This document shows positions 37,398-45,712 of a DNA stretch of 64,000 bases, piece by piece. Origin of the DNA: Streptomyces olivoverticillatus (GTDB taxonomy: Bacteria; Actinomycetota; Actinomycetes; Streptomycetales; Streptomycetaceae); NCBI RefSeq assembly GCF_014203555.1, contig NZ_JACHJH010000003.1, positions 580,899-644,898 on the forward strand, written 5' to 3'. The notes under the pieces were generated by a model. The model did no database searches. It worked only from the letters and a program-made list of their open reading frames with translations, and was not told where the DNA came from. Position 1 is the stretch's first letter; every line of letters starts with the position of its first letter. Both the position numbers and the translations under genes were made by a program.

Positions 37398-37734
37398 CTG
37401 CTTCCCTCCCTCTGGGATGACACCGTTGCGACCGGCCCTCCACGAACCGCTCCTGGCGCGCACGACGGCCGCCATCGCGGACCGCCCCAGCCCCATCATC
37501 CCCTCATGCGGCTAACACCCACATATGAATACAAGACTCGCCACCAATCCGGCGATCACTCAATCGGGTTGGTTTAGTAAGCGTAAATAGGGGCTGTGTT
37601 GTGGCGTCGCTGATGACGGCCGTTTGCCGGCCCGGGAACCGGCCGCCCGAGCCGGCGCGGCCGCGCGGCGGCAGGCACGGATACTGGTGCGCAAGAGCAC
37701 ACCGGCCTTGCGTCCACCGTCTCAGGAGACCCTC
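37398..37734. other. Intergenic region between peptide B and dhaK
   Basis: This 337-bp gap separates divergent genes and must hold the peptide B and dhaK promoters. The stretch 37505-37595 is notably A/T-rich for this genome (TTGGTTTAGTAAGCGTAAATAGG and ACACCCACATATGAATACA), as promoters often are. I see no coding potential, no strong hairpin and no clear operator in it. Confidence 0.4.
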
Positions 37735-38727
37735 GTGAAGATGTTGATCAACGTAGCCGAAACCGTCGTCGCCGATGCGCTGCGCGGTATGGCTGCCGTT
37801 CACCCCGAGTTGACCGTGGACGTGGAGCGGCGCGTCGTCGTGCGGCGGGATGCGCCCGTGCCCGGGAAGGTGGGCCTGGTGTCCGGGGGCGGGTCGGGGC
37901 ACGAGCCGTTGCACGGCGGGTTCGTGGGGGTGGGGATGCTGGATGCGGCCTGCCTCGGGGAGGTGTTCACCTCGCCCGTACCCGATCAGATGGTGCGGGC
38001 CGCGGCCGCCGTGGACAGCGGGGCGGGGGTGCTGTTCATCGTCAAGAACTACACGGGGGACGTCCTCAACTTCAACATGGCCGCGGAGCTCGCCGAGGAC
38101 GAGGGCATCCAGGTCGCCAGCGTGCTCGTCAACGACGACGTGGCCGTCACCGACAGCCTGTACACCGCCGGGCGGCGCGGCACCGGGGCCACGCTCTTCG
38201 TCGAGAAGATCGCGGGCGCGGCCGCCGAGCAGGGGGCGCCGCTGGAGCGGGTGGAGGCGATCGCACGGCGCGTGAACGAGGCCTCGCGCAGCTTCGGGGT
38301 GGCCCTCGGTTCCTGTACGACCCCGGCGAAGGGCAGCCCCACCTTCGATCTGCCGTCCGGCGAGCTGGAGTTGGGCGTCGGCATCCACGGCGAGCCCGGC
38401 CGGGAGCGGCGCGCGATGATGACCTCGGGCGAGATCGCGGACTTCGCGGTGGACGCCGTGCTGGAGGACCGCCGCCCCACCGGCCCCGTGCTCGTCCTGG
38501 TCAACGGGGCCGGCGGCACGCCGCTGCTGGAGCTCTACGGTTTCGCCGCCGAGGCACATCGCGTGCTGCGCGAGCGCGGGGTGCCGGTGGCCCGGACGCT
38601 GGTCGGCAATTACGTCACCTCGCTCGACATGGCCGGCGTATCGGTGACGCTGTGCCAGGTGGACGACGAGCTGCTGCGCCTGTGGGATGCGCCGGTGCAG
38701 ACGCCCGGGCTGCGCTGGGGGCGCTGA
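37735..38727 (+). CDS. dhaK: Dihydroxyacetone kinase subunit DhaK
   Basis: A 330-residue DhaK protein, the substrate-binding subunit of PTS-type dihydroxyacetone kinase. Markers are KMLINVAETVVADALRGMA, GLVSGGGSGHEPLHGGFVG, VKNYTGDVLNF and the histidine in GVGIHGEPGRER that binds dihydroxyacetone covalently. GTG at 37735 with AGGAG six bases upstream gives the expected start MKMLINVAE. The usual partners DhaL (nucleotide) and DhaM (phosphotransfer) do not follow; the next gene converges from the other strand after 25 bases. The enzyme must use subunits encoded elsewhere or do another job. Confidence 0.95.
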   Translation: MKMLINVAETVVADALRGMAAVHPELTVDVERRVVVRRDAPVPGKVGLVSGGGSGHEPLHGGFVGVGMLDAACLGEVFTSPVPDQMVRAAAAVDSGAGVLFIVKNYTGDVLNFNMAAELAEDEGIQVASVLVNDDVAVTDSLYTAGRRGTGATLFVEKIAGAAAEQGAPLERVEAIARRVNEASRSFGVALGSCTTPAKGSPTFDLPSGELELGVGIHGEPGRERRAMMTSGEIADFAVDAVLEDRRPTGPVLVLVNGAGGTPLLELYGFAAEAHRVLRERGVPVARTLVGNYVTSLDMAGVSVTLCQVDDELLRLWDAPVQTPGLRWGR

Positions 38728-38752
38728 CGTCCGGGCGCCGGCGCCCCACGCC

Positions 38753-39988
38753 CTATCCGGCCGGCCCGGCGCCGTCCGCCAGGAAGGCCTGCGCCACCGT
38801 GCAGTGCACCGCCGTCCCCGTGGCCAGCGCCCGTTCGTCGTACACGACCCGGTCGGAGTGGTTGTCCGGGGCCGTGCCCGGTGACCGGTCCGGCGGGCAG
38901 GCGCCCAGGAAGGCCATGGCGCCGGGGACGCGCCGCAGGACGTACGAGCCGTCCTCGCCGCCCATCGTGGGCCAGGACGGCTCGTGGACCCGCCCGGGGC
39001 CGAGCAGGGCCGTCGCCGCGCGGTGCACGGCGGCGGCGAAGGCGGGGTCGTTGCGGACGGCCGGGTAGCCCTCGGGGAGATGGACGTCCGCGGTCATGCC
39101 GTGGGCGGCGGCCACCCCGTGGGCGACCCGGGCGATGCCCTCGCGCACGGTCCGGCGGCCGTCCTCGGAGAGCGTGCGGTAGGTGCCGGTCAGCTCGGCC
39201 GTCTCGGGGATGATGTTGTAGGCGCGTCCGGCCGAGATCCGGCCGATGGTGACGATCGCGGGGTCGAAGACGCCGATCGTTCTGGCGACCATCGTCTGCA
39301 GCGCCTGCACGATCTCGCAGGCGACCGGGATGGGGTCCAGCGCCTTGTGCGGCGCCGCGGCGTGCCCGCCCCGCCCCCGTACGGTGATGTGCAGCGTGTC
39401 GGCGGCGGCGTACTGCGTGCCGGGGCGCAGGTGGAGCGTGCCCGACTCGTGGCGGGAGTTGATGTGCAGCGCGAACGCCCCGTCCACGGGTGCGGTACCG
39501 GGGCCGTCGCCGCCGAGCACCCCCTCTTCGATCATCTGCAGGGCGCCGCCGCCGAGCTCCTCGGCGGGCTGGAACATCAGCACCACCCGCCCGGCGAGCC
39601 GGTCCCTGCGGGCGGCCAGCAGCCGGGCCGCCCCGATCAGCATGGCCACGTGCGCGTCGTGACCGCACGCGTGCATCACGCCGGGCACTTCGGAGGCGAA
39701 GTCCAGGCCGGTGGCCTCCTGTTGCGGCAGCGCGTCCATGTCGGCGCGCAGCAGGATCGTCCGGCCCGGGCGGGCGCCTTCCAGTACGGCCGTCACCGAG
39801 CTGAGCCGCTCGCCGAGGCGCACCGTGAGCCCGAGGCCGTCGAGAGCCCGCAGGATCGTGCGCTGCGTCTGCGGCAGGTGGGTGCCCACTTCGGGCCTGC
39901 GGTGTATCTCCCGTCGTATCGCCACGATGCCGGGCAGCAGCGCCTGGGCCTCGGCGAGCAGCGCGGCGGGCCCGGCCGCGGTGCTCAT
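38753..39988 (-). CDS. M20-family amidohydrolase / aminoacylase-like
   Basis: A 411-residue M20D metallohydrolase of the hippurate/N-acyl-amino-acid amidohydrolase group. Typical parts are VAIRREIHRRPEVGTH, LLRADMDALP, MHACGHDAHVAMLIGAARLL with metal-binding residues, FQPAEELGGGA and the lid-domain RGRGGHAAAPHKALDPI. It probably releases an acyl group from an amino acid or related amide. Its ATG overlaps the stop of the aldehyde dehydrogenase gene by ATGA (39985-39988), so the pair form an operon. The substrate is unknown. Confidence 0.92.
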   Translation of the reverse strand: MSTAAGPAALLAEAQALLPGIVAIRREIHRRPEVGTHLPQTQRTILRALDGLGLTVRLGERLSSVTAVLEGARPGRTILLRADMDALPQQEATGLDFASEVPGVMHACGHDAHVAMLIGAARLLAARRDRLAGRVVLMFQPAEELGGGALQMIEEGVLGGDGPGTAPVDGAFALHINSRHESGTLHLRPGTQYAAADTLHITVRGRGGHAAAPHKALDPIPVACEIVQALQTMVARTIGVFDPAIVTIGRISAGRAYNIIPETAELTGTYRTLSEDGRRTVREGIARVAHGVAAAHGMTADVHLPEGYPAVRNDPAFAAAVHRAATALLGPGRVHEPSWPTMGGEDGSYVLRRVPGAMAFLGACPPDRSPGTAPDNHSDRVVYDERALATGTAVHCTVAQAFLADGAGPAG

Positions 39989-41403
39989 CGCCCGGTCCCG
40001 GGCTCCGCGCCGTGCCAGACGGTGGTGACGTTGCAGAATTCGCGGATGCCGTGCCCGGACAGCTCGCGCCCGTAGCCGGATCGCTTCACGCCGCCGAAGG
40101 GCAGGGCCGGGTGGGAGGCGGTCATGCCGTTGAAGAAGACGCCGCCCGCCTCCATGTCCCGTTCGAAGCGCTGTTGTTCCGCCTCGTCGCGCGTCCATAC
40201 GTTGGAACTCAGCCCGAACGGCGTGTCGTTGGCCACCTCCAGCGCTTCGTCGACGCCGTTCACCCGGTAGAGCGTGGCCACCGGGCCGAAGGCCTCCTCG
40301 CGGTGGATGCGCATGGCCGGGGTGACTCCGGCGAGGACGGTGGGCTCGTAGAACCAGCCGTGGGCCAGCTCCCCCGGCGCCGCGGGCCGCCGGCCGCCGC
40401 ACAGGGCCGTGGCGCCCTGGCGTACGGCATCGTCGACGAGCTCTTCCAGGTCGGCGCGCCCCATTTCGGTGGCGAGGGGGCCGACGTCGGTGGCGTCCTC
40501 CATCGGGTCGCCGACGGTCAGGGCGGCCATCAGGGCGGTGAAGCGCTCGGCGAAGGCGTCGTAGACGTCGGTGTGGACGATGAAGCGCTTGGCGGCGATG
40601 CAGGACTGCCCGTTGTTCTGCACCCGGGCGGTCACGGCGGTCTTGACGGCGCGCTCCAGGTCGGCCGACGGCATCACCACGTACGGGTCGCTGCCGCCCA
40701 GTTCCAGGACCGTCTTCTTGACCTCGTCGCCGGCGACGGCCGCGACCGAGCGGCCCGCGGGTTCGCTGCCGGTGAGGGTGGCGGCGGCGACCCTGGGGTC
40801 GCGCAGGATCGCCTCCACCGCGCCCGAACCGACCAGGAGGGTCTGGAAGCAGCCGTCGGGGTAACCGGCCCGGCGGAAGAGGTCTTCCAGGTAGAGCGCG
40901 GTCTGCGGCACGTTCGAGGCGTGCTTGAGCAGGCCCACGTTGCCGGCCATGAGGGCGGGGGCGGCGAAGCGGACGACCTGCCAGAGCGGGAAGTTCCACG
41001 GCATGACGGCGAGGACGACGCCGAGCGGCCGGTAGTGCACGCGGGCGTGGGAGGCGCCGGAGTCGCGCACCTCCGCCTCGGACGGGCTCTCGTCGGCCAG
41101 CAGGCCCTCGGCGTGCGCGGCGTACCAGCGCATCGCCTTCGCGCACTTCGCGGCCTCCGCGCGGGCCGCCGCCAGCGGCTTGCCCATTTCGGTGGTCATG
41201 GTACGGGCGATGGCGTCCCGGTCCTCGTCGAGGAGGTCGGCGGCGCGGTCGAGCAGCCGTGTGCGTTCGGCGAAGGTGGTGGTGCGGTGCTGCCGGAACG
41301 CCCGGTCGGCGGCGGCCAGGCGCCGCTCGATCTCCTCGGGCGACAGTTCGTCGAACGTCTTGAGCGTCTCGCCGTTGGCGGGGTTCACCGTTGCGATGGG
41401 CAT
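39985..41403 (-). CDS. NAD(P)-dependent succinate-semialdehyde-type dehydrogenase
   Basis: A 472-residue aldehyde dehydrogenase with catalytic Cys in [17 protein letters not shown], Glu in [13 protein letters not shown], the PWNFPLWQ and [10 protein letters not shown] cofactor segments and the [14 protein letters not shown]-terminal motif. The layout is that of GabD/succinate-semialdehyde dehydrogenases. It is coupled to an M20 amidohydrolase, suggesting catabolism of an N-acyl amino compound to an aldehyde and acid, but this is inference. ATG at 41403 gives the common start [12 protein letters not shown]. No transaminase is adjacent. Confidence 0.93.
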   Translation of the reverse strand: MPIATVNPANGETLKTFDELSPEEIERRLAAADRAFRQHRTTTFAERTRLLDRAADLLDEDRDAIARTMTTEMGKPLAAARAEAAKCAKAMRWYAAHAEGLLADESPSEAEVRDSGASHARVHYRPLGVVLAVMPWNFPLWQVVRFAAPALMAGNVGLLKHASNVPQTALYLEDLFRRAGYPDGCFQTLLVGSGAVEAILRDPRVAAATLTGSEPAGRSVAAVAGDEVKKTVLELGGSDPYVVMPSADLERAVKTAVTARVQNNGQSCIAAKRFIVHTDVYDAFAERFTALMAALTVGDPMEDATDVGPLATEMGRADLEELVDDAVRQGATALCGGRRPAAPGELAHGWFYEPTVLAGVTPAMRIHREEAFGPVATLYRVNGVDEALEVANDTPFGLSSNVWTRDEAEQQRFERDMEAGGVFFNGMTASHPALPFGGVKRSGYGRELSGHGIREFCNVTTVWHGAEPGTGR

Positions 41404-41543
41404 GGCGGGTGTCCTTCCTCGTGCTCGATGGCTCGACGTGCCTTCTCGTGCGCGACGGCGCTCGCCACGCCGCGCGCGCACGCCCATGATGGTCCGCGAC
41501 CGTGCGAATACCGGGGAGGGCGCGCAGCGCGTCCCGGCCACGC

Positions 41544-42470
41544 TCACCAGTGGCGGCGCACGGGGGCCGGCGGCAGGTCGACCACGCGCAGCGGCACGGG
41601 CGGACTGCCCGTGCCGGGCTCGTCCAGGGCCTCCAGGCGGGTGGTCCGTGAGCGGGCGGCCGTGCGCAGCAGCCGCAGCAGCCCCTCTCCGGTGAGACGG
41701 TCCTCGCCGGTGCCGGCGGCGGCGCCCGCCCAACGGCAGGCCAGGCCCACGATGAAGTAGGCGGGCGTGGCGTCGCCCGTACGCCACAGCACCGCCTCGC
41801 CCGCTTCTTCAAGGGCCAGCACGCGTTCGATGTGCTCCAGGGTGAAGTCGCCGAGCGGCAGGGGGCACAGGGTGATGCTCGCGATGCGGTATCCGGCGTC
41901 TTCCAGCAGCCGGACCGCCGTGCGCGGGGTGGAGTAGCTGCCGATCGTCAGCCCCAGGTCGCAGCGGAGCGCGCGGCCGTGCCCGATGATGGCGGGAGCC
42001 CACTTGAGGCCGTCATGTCCCCCGCTGATCGACCGCCGGCGCGCGTCGGCGGCCGCGGTGAGGGGGACGTAGGGCGGGTTGCTGGTGACGACGAGGGGGC
42101 GTGGCAGCCAGGTGGGCGAGGTGGCCAGCAGCTCCTCGGTCGTCATCAGCGCGAAGTCGCCTTGGGCGATGGTCACTTGGCCGCGCCTGCTGCGGGAGGC
42201 GTAGTGCTCGGTGGCCCAGGCGACGGTCTGCGGGCCGGAGTCGACGCCGTGGACGCGTGCCGCCCCGGCCCGGGCCATCGCCGCGGCGGCGGCTCCACTG
42301 CCCGAGCCGAGGTCCAGGACGGAGCAGCCGTCGGTGATGAGGTCGCGGGCCACCCAGACGCCGGTCTCGGTGTCGGCGGGTTCGAAGAAGACCCACGGGG
42401 AGGACGGCGGGACGAAGTCCTCGGCGGCCAGGTGCTCGTAGGCCGTGACGCGGGTGAGGGGCGGGAGCAC
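41544..42470 (-). CDS. SAM-dependent methyltransferase (NPPY-type)
   Basis: A 308-residue class I methyltransferase. The SAM-binding motif CSVLDLGSGSGAAAAAMA and acidic VHGVDS are followed by VVTSNPPYVPL, the NPPY catalytic motif of amino- or amide-methylating enzymes. This places it with HemK-like or N-methyltransferases rather than O-methyltransferases. It is the last gene of the minus-strand set with a carbamoyltransferase, an AurF-like enzyme and a PLP enzyme, so it may N-methylate a small polar metabolite. The target is unknown. Confidence 0.87.
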   Translation of the reverse strand: MLPPLTRVTAYEHLAAEDFVPPSSPWVFFEPADTETGVWVARDLITDGCSVLDLGSGSGAAAAAMARAGAARVHGVDSGPQTVAWATEHYASRSRRGQVTIAQGDFALMTTEELLATSPTWLPRPLVVTSNPPYVPLTAAADARRRSISGGHDGLKWAPAIIGHGRALRCDLGLTIGSYSTPRTAVRLLEDAGYRIASITLCPLPLGDFTLEHIERVLALEEAGEAVLWRTGDATPAYFIVGLACRWAGAAAGTGEDRLTGEGLLRLLRTAARSRTTRLEALDEPGTGSPPVPLRVVDLPPAPVRRHW

Positions 42471-42552
42471 GGGAACCTCCGTCGCGAGGTGAGGCGTGTG
42501 GTGGTGGAGCGTACGGACGGGCGGGCCGTCCGGTTCAGCGGCGCCGGTGTCC

Positions 42553-43491
42553 TCACGGCGCGGCGGCCGTCCATTCGAGGACGGCCATCGCGCTGGACAG
42601 CTTCATCGCCGCCTGGGTCCAGGCCAGTGAGCGGGGCCCGTCCAGGACCCGGGCCGCCACCTCGTCGCCGCGGTGGGCGGGCAGGTCGTGCATGAACGAC
42701 GCCCGTGGCCAGCGGTCGAGCAGCTCCTCGCCGACGTGGAAGGGGCGGAAGTCCTCCCGCCAGCCGGGGTCGGGCTTGCGGGTGCCCGTGGTCTGCCAGC
42801 GGGTGGTGTAGAGGACGTCCACCTCGCGGGGTGCCGGTTCGAGCGTGTGGATCTGCTCGACGGCCGCGCCGGTGCTCTCGGCGCGTTGCCGGGCGGCCTG
42901 CAGTTCGGCGTCGGGAAGCCCGTATCCGGCGGGGGTGGCGAAGGTGGCGCGGGCGCCGGGGACGGTCGCGAGGGCGTGGGCGAGGGCGACCGCGGTGTTG
43001 TTGCCCTCGCCCACGTAGAGGACGCGTATGCCGCTGAGGTCGCCGAAGGTGAGCGCGAGCGTGGCGAGGTCGCAGACGCCCTGGCTCGGGTGTTCCTGTG
43101 CCGTCATGGCGTTGACGACCGGCAGCCGGCCGTGCCGGGACAGCTCCCTGAGCTCGTCGAGGGGGCCTGCGGTGCGGGCCACCAGGGCGTCGAGCATCGA
43201 GCCCAGCACCCGGCCGGTGTCGCCGACCGACTCCCCGGTGTTGAGCTGGAGGTCGGCGGGGCCGTAGGCGATGGGGGCGGCGCCGAGCCGGAGGGCGCCC
43301 ACGGTGAAGGCGGTGCGGGTGCGGGTGGAGGTCTGGGTGAACAGCATGCCCACCGCCCAGCCGTCCAGCGGCCGTTCGTGGGCCCCGCCGTCGTGGAACA
43401 GCTCGACGGAGCGGGCGGTCAGGCCGGCGAGCTGCGGCGGTGCGAGCTCCGCCAGCGTGAACAGGCCGCGCTCTTGCCGGACTTCGGTCAT
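42553..43491 (-). CDS. Ornithine-carbamoyltransferase-like enzyme
   Basis: A 312-residue transcarbamoylase. The carbamoyl-phosphate motif TSTRTRTAF and the HPSQ motif in TAQEHPSQGVCDLATL are intact, and GIRVLYVGEGNNTAVALAHAL is the second-domain core. Where housekeeping OTCs have HCLPA it has HDLPAHRGDEV, a change that points to a different amine acceptor. Related enzymes in peptide pathways (such as VioL of viomycin) carbamoylate 2,3-diaminopropionate. A PLP synthase of the SbnA kind lies two genes upstream, so a ureido amino acid is plausible. GGAGAGG precedes the ATG at 43491. Confidence 0.88.
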   Translation of the reverse strand: MTEVRQERGLFTLAELAPPQLAGLTARSVELFHDGGAHERPLDGWAVGMLFTQTSTRTRTAFTVGALRLGAAPIAYGPADLQLNTGESVGDTGRVLGSMLDALVARTAGPLDELRELSRHGRLPVVNAMTAQEHPSQGVCDLATLALTFGDLSGIRVLYVGEGNNTAVALAHALATVPGARATFATPAGYGLPDAELQAARQRAESTGAAVEQIHTLEPAPREVDVLYTTRWQTTGTRKPDPGWREDFRPFHVGEELLDRWPRASFMHDLPAHRGDEVAARVLDGPRSLAWTQAAMKLSSAMAVLEWTAAAP

Positions 43492-43566
43492 CGATCCACC
43501 TCTCCGTGGGCCCGTCGGCCGCACACCACCCGCCGCAACCGGTCCGCTCGTCCGGGGCGGGCCCGG

Positions 43567-44532
43567 TCAGCCGGGGTCCGGGGGCGGGGTCCGGGGCGGT
43601 CCGGGGCGCGGCGGCAGGCCGGCCGCCTCGAACGCCTCGCGGCCGCCGGCCACGTCCATGACGCCTGCCTCTTCGAACAGGTGGACCGCCTGCCGGGACG
43701 AGGCGCGGATGCCCTCGTCCACCGTGTCCGCCGGGTAGGCGTCGCGTACGACCTCGGCGACGGCCCGCGGCCCGAGCCCGGCGGCGGCGAGCGAGGCCCG
43801 GACGGGGCGCAGGTCGGGCAGCAGGCTGGAGCGGATCAGCCCCGGCAGGCAGCGGGCGATGCGCTCGCGCCGCCCGGCGCTCTCCCGGGCCCACAGCTCG
43901 CGGAAGAAGCGTGTGAAGAAGGCGTGGTGCCAGGCTTCGTCCCGGGCGTGGTCGCGGACGGTCTCCCGGACGAGCGTCAGCACCCGGGGGTCCTTCGGCA
44001 CGTCGTTCAGGATCGCCGTGATCAGCGTTTCGAAGACGACGACCTGCAGGAGCCGGGCGAGTACGGGTTCGTCGGGCAGCGCGTGCTCGCCGACCGCGTC
44101 GAGCCGGGCGAGGTAGGGCCCGAAGTCGTAGGCGAGCGGCGGGATCTTCGAGGCGCGGGCGATCTGGTCGACGACGTCGAGGCTGAAGAGGGAGTGGTAG
44201 CCCTCGTCGCAGTAGATGCGGTAGGCGTCGAGGCGGGTGGCGGTGGGCAGGTCCATGCCGCTGCGGCCTCCGGCGATGCGTTCCGTGGCGCGGTTGACCA
44301 CGCGCGTCTCGAACTGGGCGGTGAAGCCGAGGTAGTGGTAGAGGTGCCTGGCCAGGAGGGCGGCGCGGGCGGGCTCGGGCAGCTCGCGGACGCGGGGGTG
44401 GCCGCAGTAGGGCACCAGGGTGGGCGGGAAGAAGTGCCGGCCGGCCTCCAGCTCGCCGTCGAGCGTGCGGCGGGGTGTGCCCCGCACGGTGGCCCGCTCG
44501 TACCAGTCGCCGCCGGGCCGGGCCGTGTTCAT
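43567..44532 (-). CDS. AurF/CmlI-like diiron N-oxygenase
   Basis: A 321-residue helical diiron protein. Metal-binding candidates are Glu75 in QFETRVVN, Glu110 and His113 in YCDEGYHSLFS, Glu169 in VFETLITAIL, His195, and Glu199 with His202/203 in HARDEAWHHAFF. This pattern fits the AurF family, which oxidises amines to hydroxylamine, nitroso or nitro groups. The ATG overlaps the stop of the PLP enzyme gene by ATGA (44529-44532). With the carbamoyltransferase and PLP synthase it suggests N-oxidation of a small amino acid. It is distinct from the VlmB-like diiron enzyme at 17266. Confidence 0.85.
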   Translation of the reverse strand: MNTARPGGDWYERATVRGTPRRTLDGELEAGRHFFPPTLVPYCGHPRVRELPEPARAALLARHLYHYLGFTAQFETRVVNRATERIAGGRSGMDLPTATRLDAYRIYCDEGYHSLFSLDVVDQIARASKIPPLAYDFGPYLARLDAVGEHALPDEPVLARLLQVVVFETLITAILNDVPKDPRVLTLVRETVRDHARDEAWHHAFFTRFFRELWARESAGRRERIARCLPGLIRSSLLPDLRPVRASLAAAGLGPRAVAEVVRDAYPADTVDEGIRASSRQAVHLFEEAGVMDVAGGREAFEAAGLPPRPGPPRTPPPDPG

Positions 44533-45548
44533 GCGGCGCGCTCCACGGACAGGATCTCGGCGTCGCGGGCCACGTCCACCTCCGTCAGTCCCTTGCCGGC
44601 CCGCCAGGACGCGTCGTAGACGGTGTCGAGGTAGCGGTCGGCGCCGTCGGGGCACAGGCAGACCGTGTGGGCCTGCCGGTACGGGTGGCGCTGCAGGCGC
44701 AGGGCCGCCGCCACCAGCGCCCCCGAACTGCCGCCCACCTCGATGCCGGTGGACTTCGCCAGCCACAGGCAGGCGCTCACCGCCTCGTCCGGCGTGACCC
44801 GGACGGTGGGCCGGTGGCCGTCCGGCAGGAAGGCCGAGGGGCGGCTGGCGCCTATGCCGGGCAGGACGCGCCGGCCGGGCCGGCCACCGAGGGCCGCCGA
44901 GCCGCCCACGTCGACGCCAACGAGCCGCCAGGGAGGCCGGGCCGCGGCGGCGTAGCGACGGAATCCGGCCAGGGTGCCTCCGGTGGAGACGGCAATCAGG
45001 ACGTCGGCCGGCTGCTCGCCGATCTGGGCGCGCAGTTCGGGCCCGGTCTCCCGGACGTGGACGAGCGGGCTGGCGGGGTTGGTGTACTGGTCGGGCCAGA
45101 CCAGCCCGGGCTCGGCGCGCAGCAGTTCGCGCAGGCGGGCCAGGCGGCTGAGCAGATAGCCGCCCGCGCCGTCGGGTTCGTCCACCGTGATCAGGCGCCC
45201 GCCCAGGACCCGTACCGCGTCGGCCAGCGAGGTGCTGATCACCGGGTCCACGACGGCGGTGAACGGCACGCGGCGGGCCGCGGCGACGGCGGCCAGCGCC
45301 AGGCCGAGGTTGCCGGAGGTGGACTCGACGATGCCGATCGCGGGGTTCACCCGGTCGGCGACGTCCTCCCACAGGGCGAGCGCGGTACGGCCTTTGACGG
45401 ATCCGTACGGGCCGTGCGCCTCCAGCTTCAGCCGGAGAGTGGTGCGGTGGCCGCCGACGGACATCTCCAGGGTGACCACCGGGGTGGAGGGTCCGCGGGC
45501 TCCACCCGGCCCTGCCGGATGTGCGCGACCGTCCTCAACGTCCGCCAA
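44529..45548 (-). CDS. PLP-dependent cysteine-synthase-fold enzyme (SbnA-like)
   Basis: A 339-residue fold-type II PLP enzyme with the Schiff-base lysine in AHGPYGSVKGRTAL, the substrate loop ESTSGNLGLAL and the phosphate-binding VSTGGTLAGF. The closest named relative I recognise is SbnA, which joins O-phosphoserine and glutamate on the way to 2,3-diaminopropionate. Its usual partner SbnB is not in this window. It could equally be a cysteine synthase or beta-substituting enzyme using another nucleophile. TTG at 45548 is supported by GGGAGG four bases upstream. It leads a four-gene minus-strand set. Confidence 0.83.
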   Translation of the reverse strand: MADVEDGRAHPAGPGGARGPSTPVVTLEMSVGGHRTTLRLKLEAHGPYGSVKGRTALALWEDVADRVNPAIGIVESTSGNLGLALAAVAAARRVPFTAVVDPVISTSLADAVRVLGGRLITVDEPDGAGGYLLSRLARLRELLRAEPGLVWPDQYTNPASPLVHVRETGPELRAQIGEQPADVLIAVSTGGTLAGFRRYAAAARPPWRLVGVDVGGSAALGGRPGRRVLPGIGASRPSAFLPDGHRPTVRVTPDEAVSACLWLAKSTGIEVGGSSGALVAAALRLQRHPYRQAHTVCLCPDGADRYLDTVYDASWRAGKGLTEVDVARDAEILSVERAA

Positions 45549-45712
45549 GACGCCTCCCCGAGGCTGCTCGGTAAGGGCCGATCACCGACCGGGGAAGCAG
45601 TACCCCCTCATCTTCGAATTTATGGGGCCGCGGCGCGCACGGCAAGGCGGTGTGGGCGCTCGTATCCGGCCGGAATACGGCGGGTTGGGCACGGCGGGGG
45701 CGCTGGCCGTGC

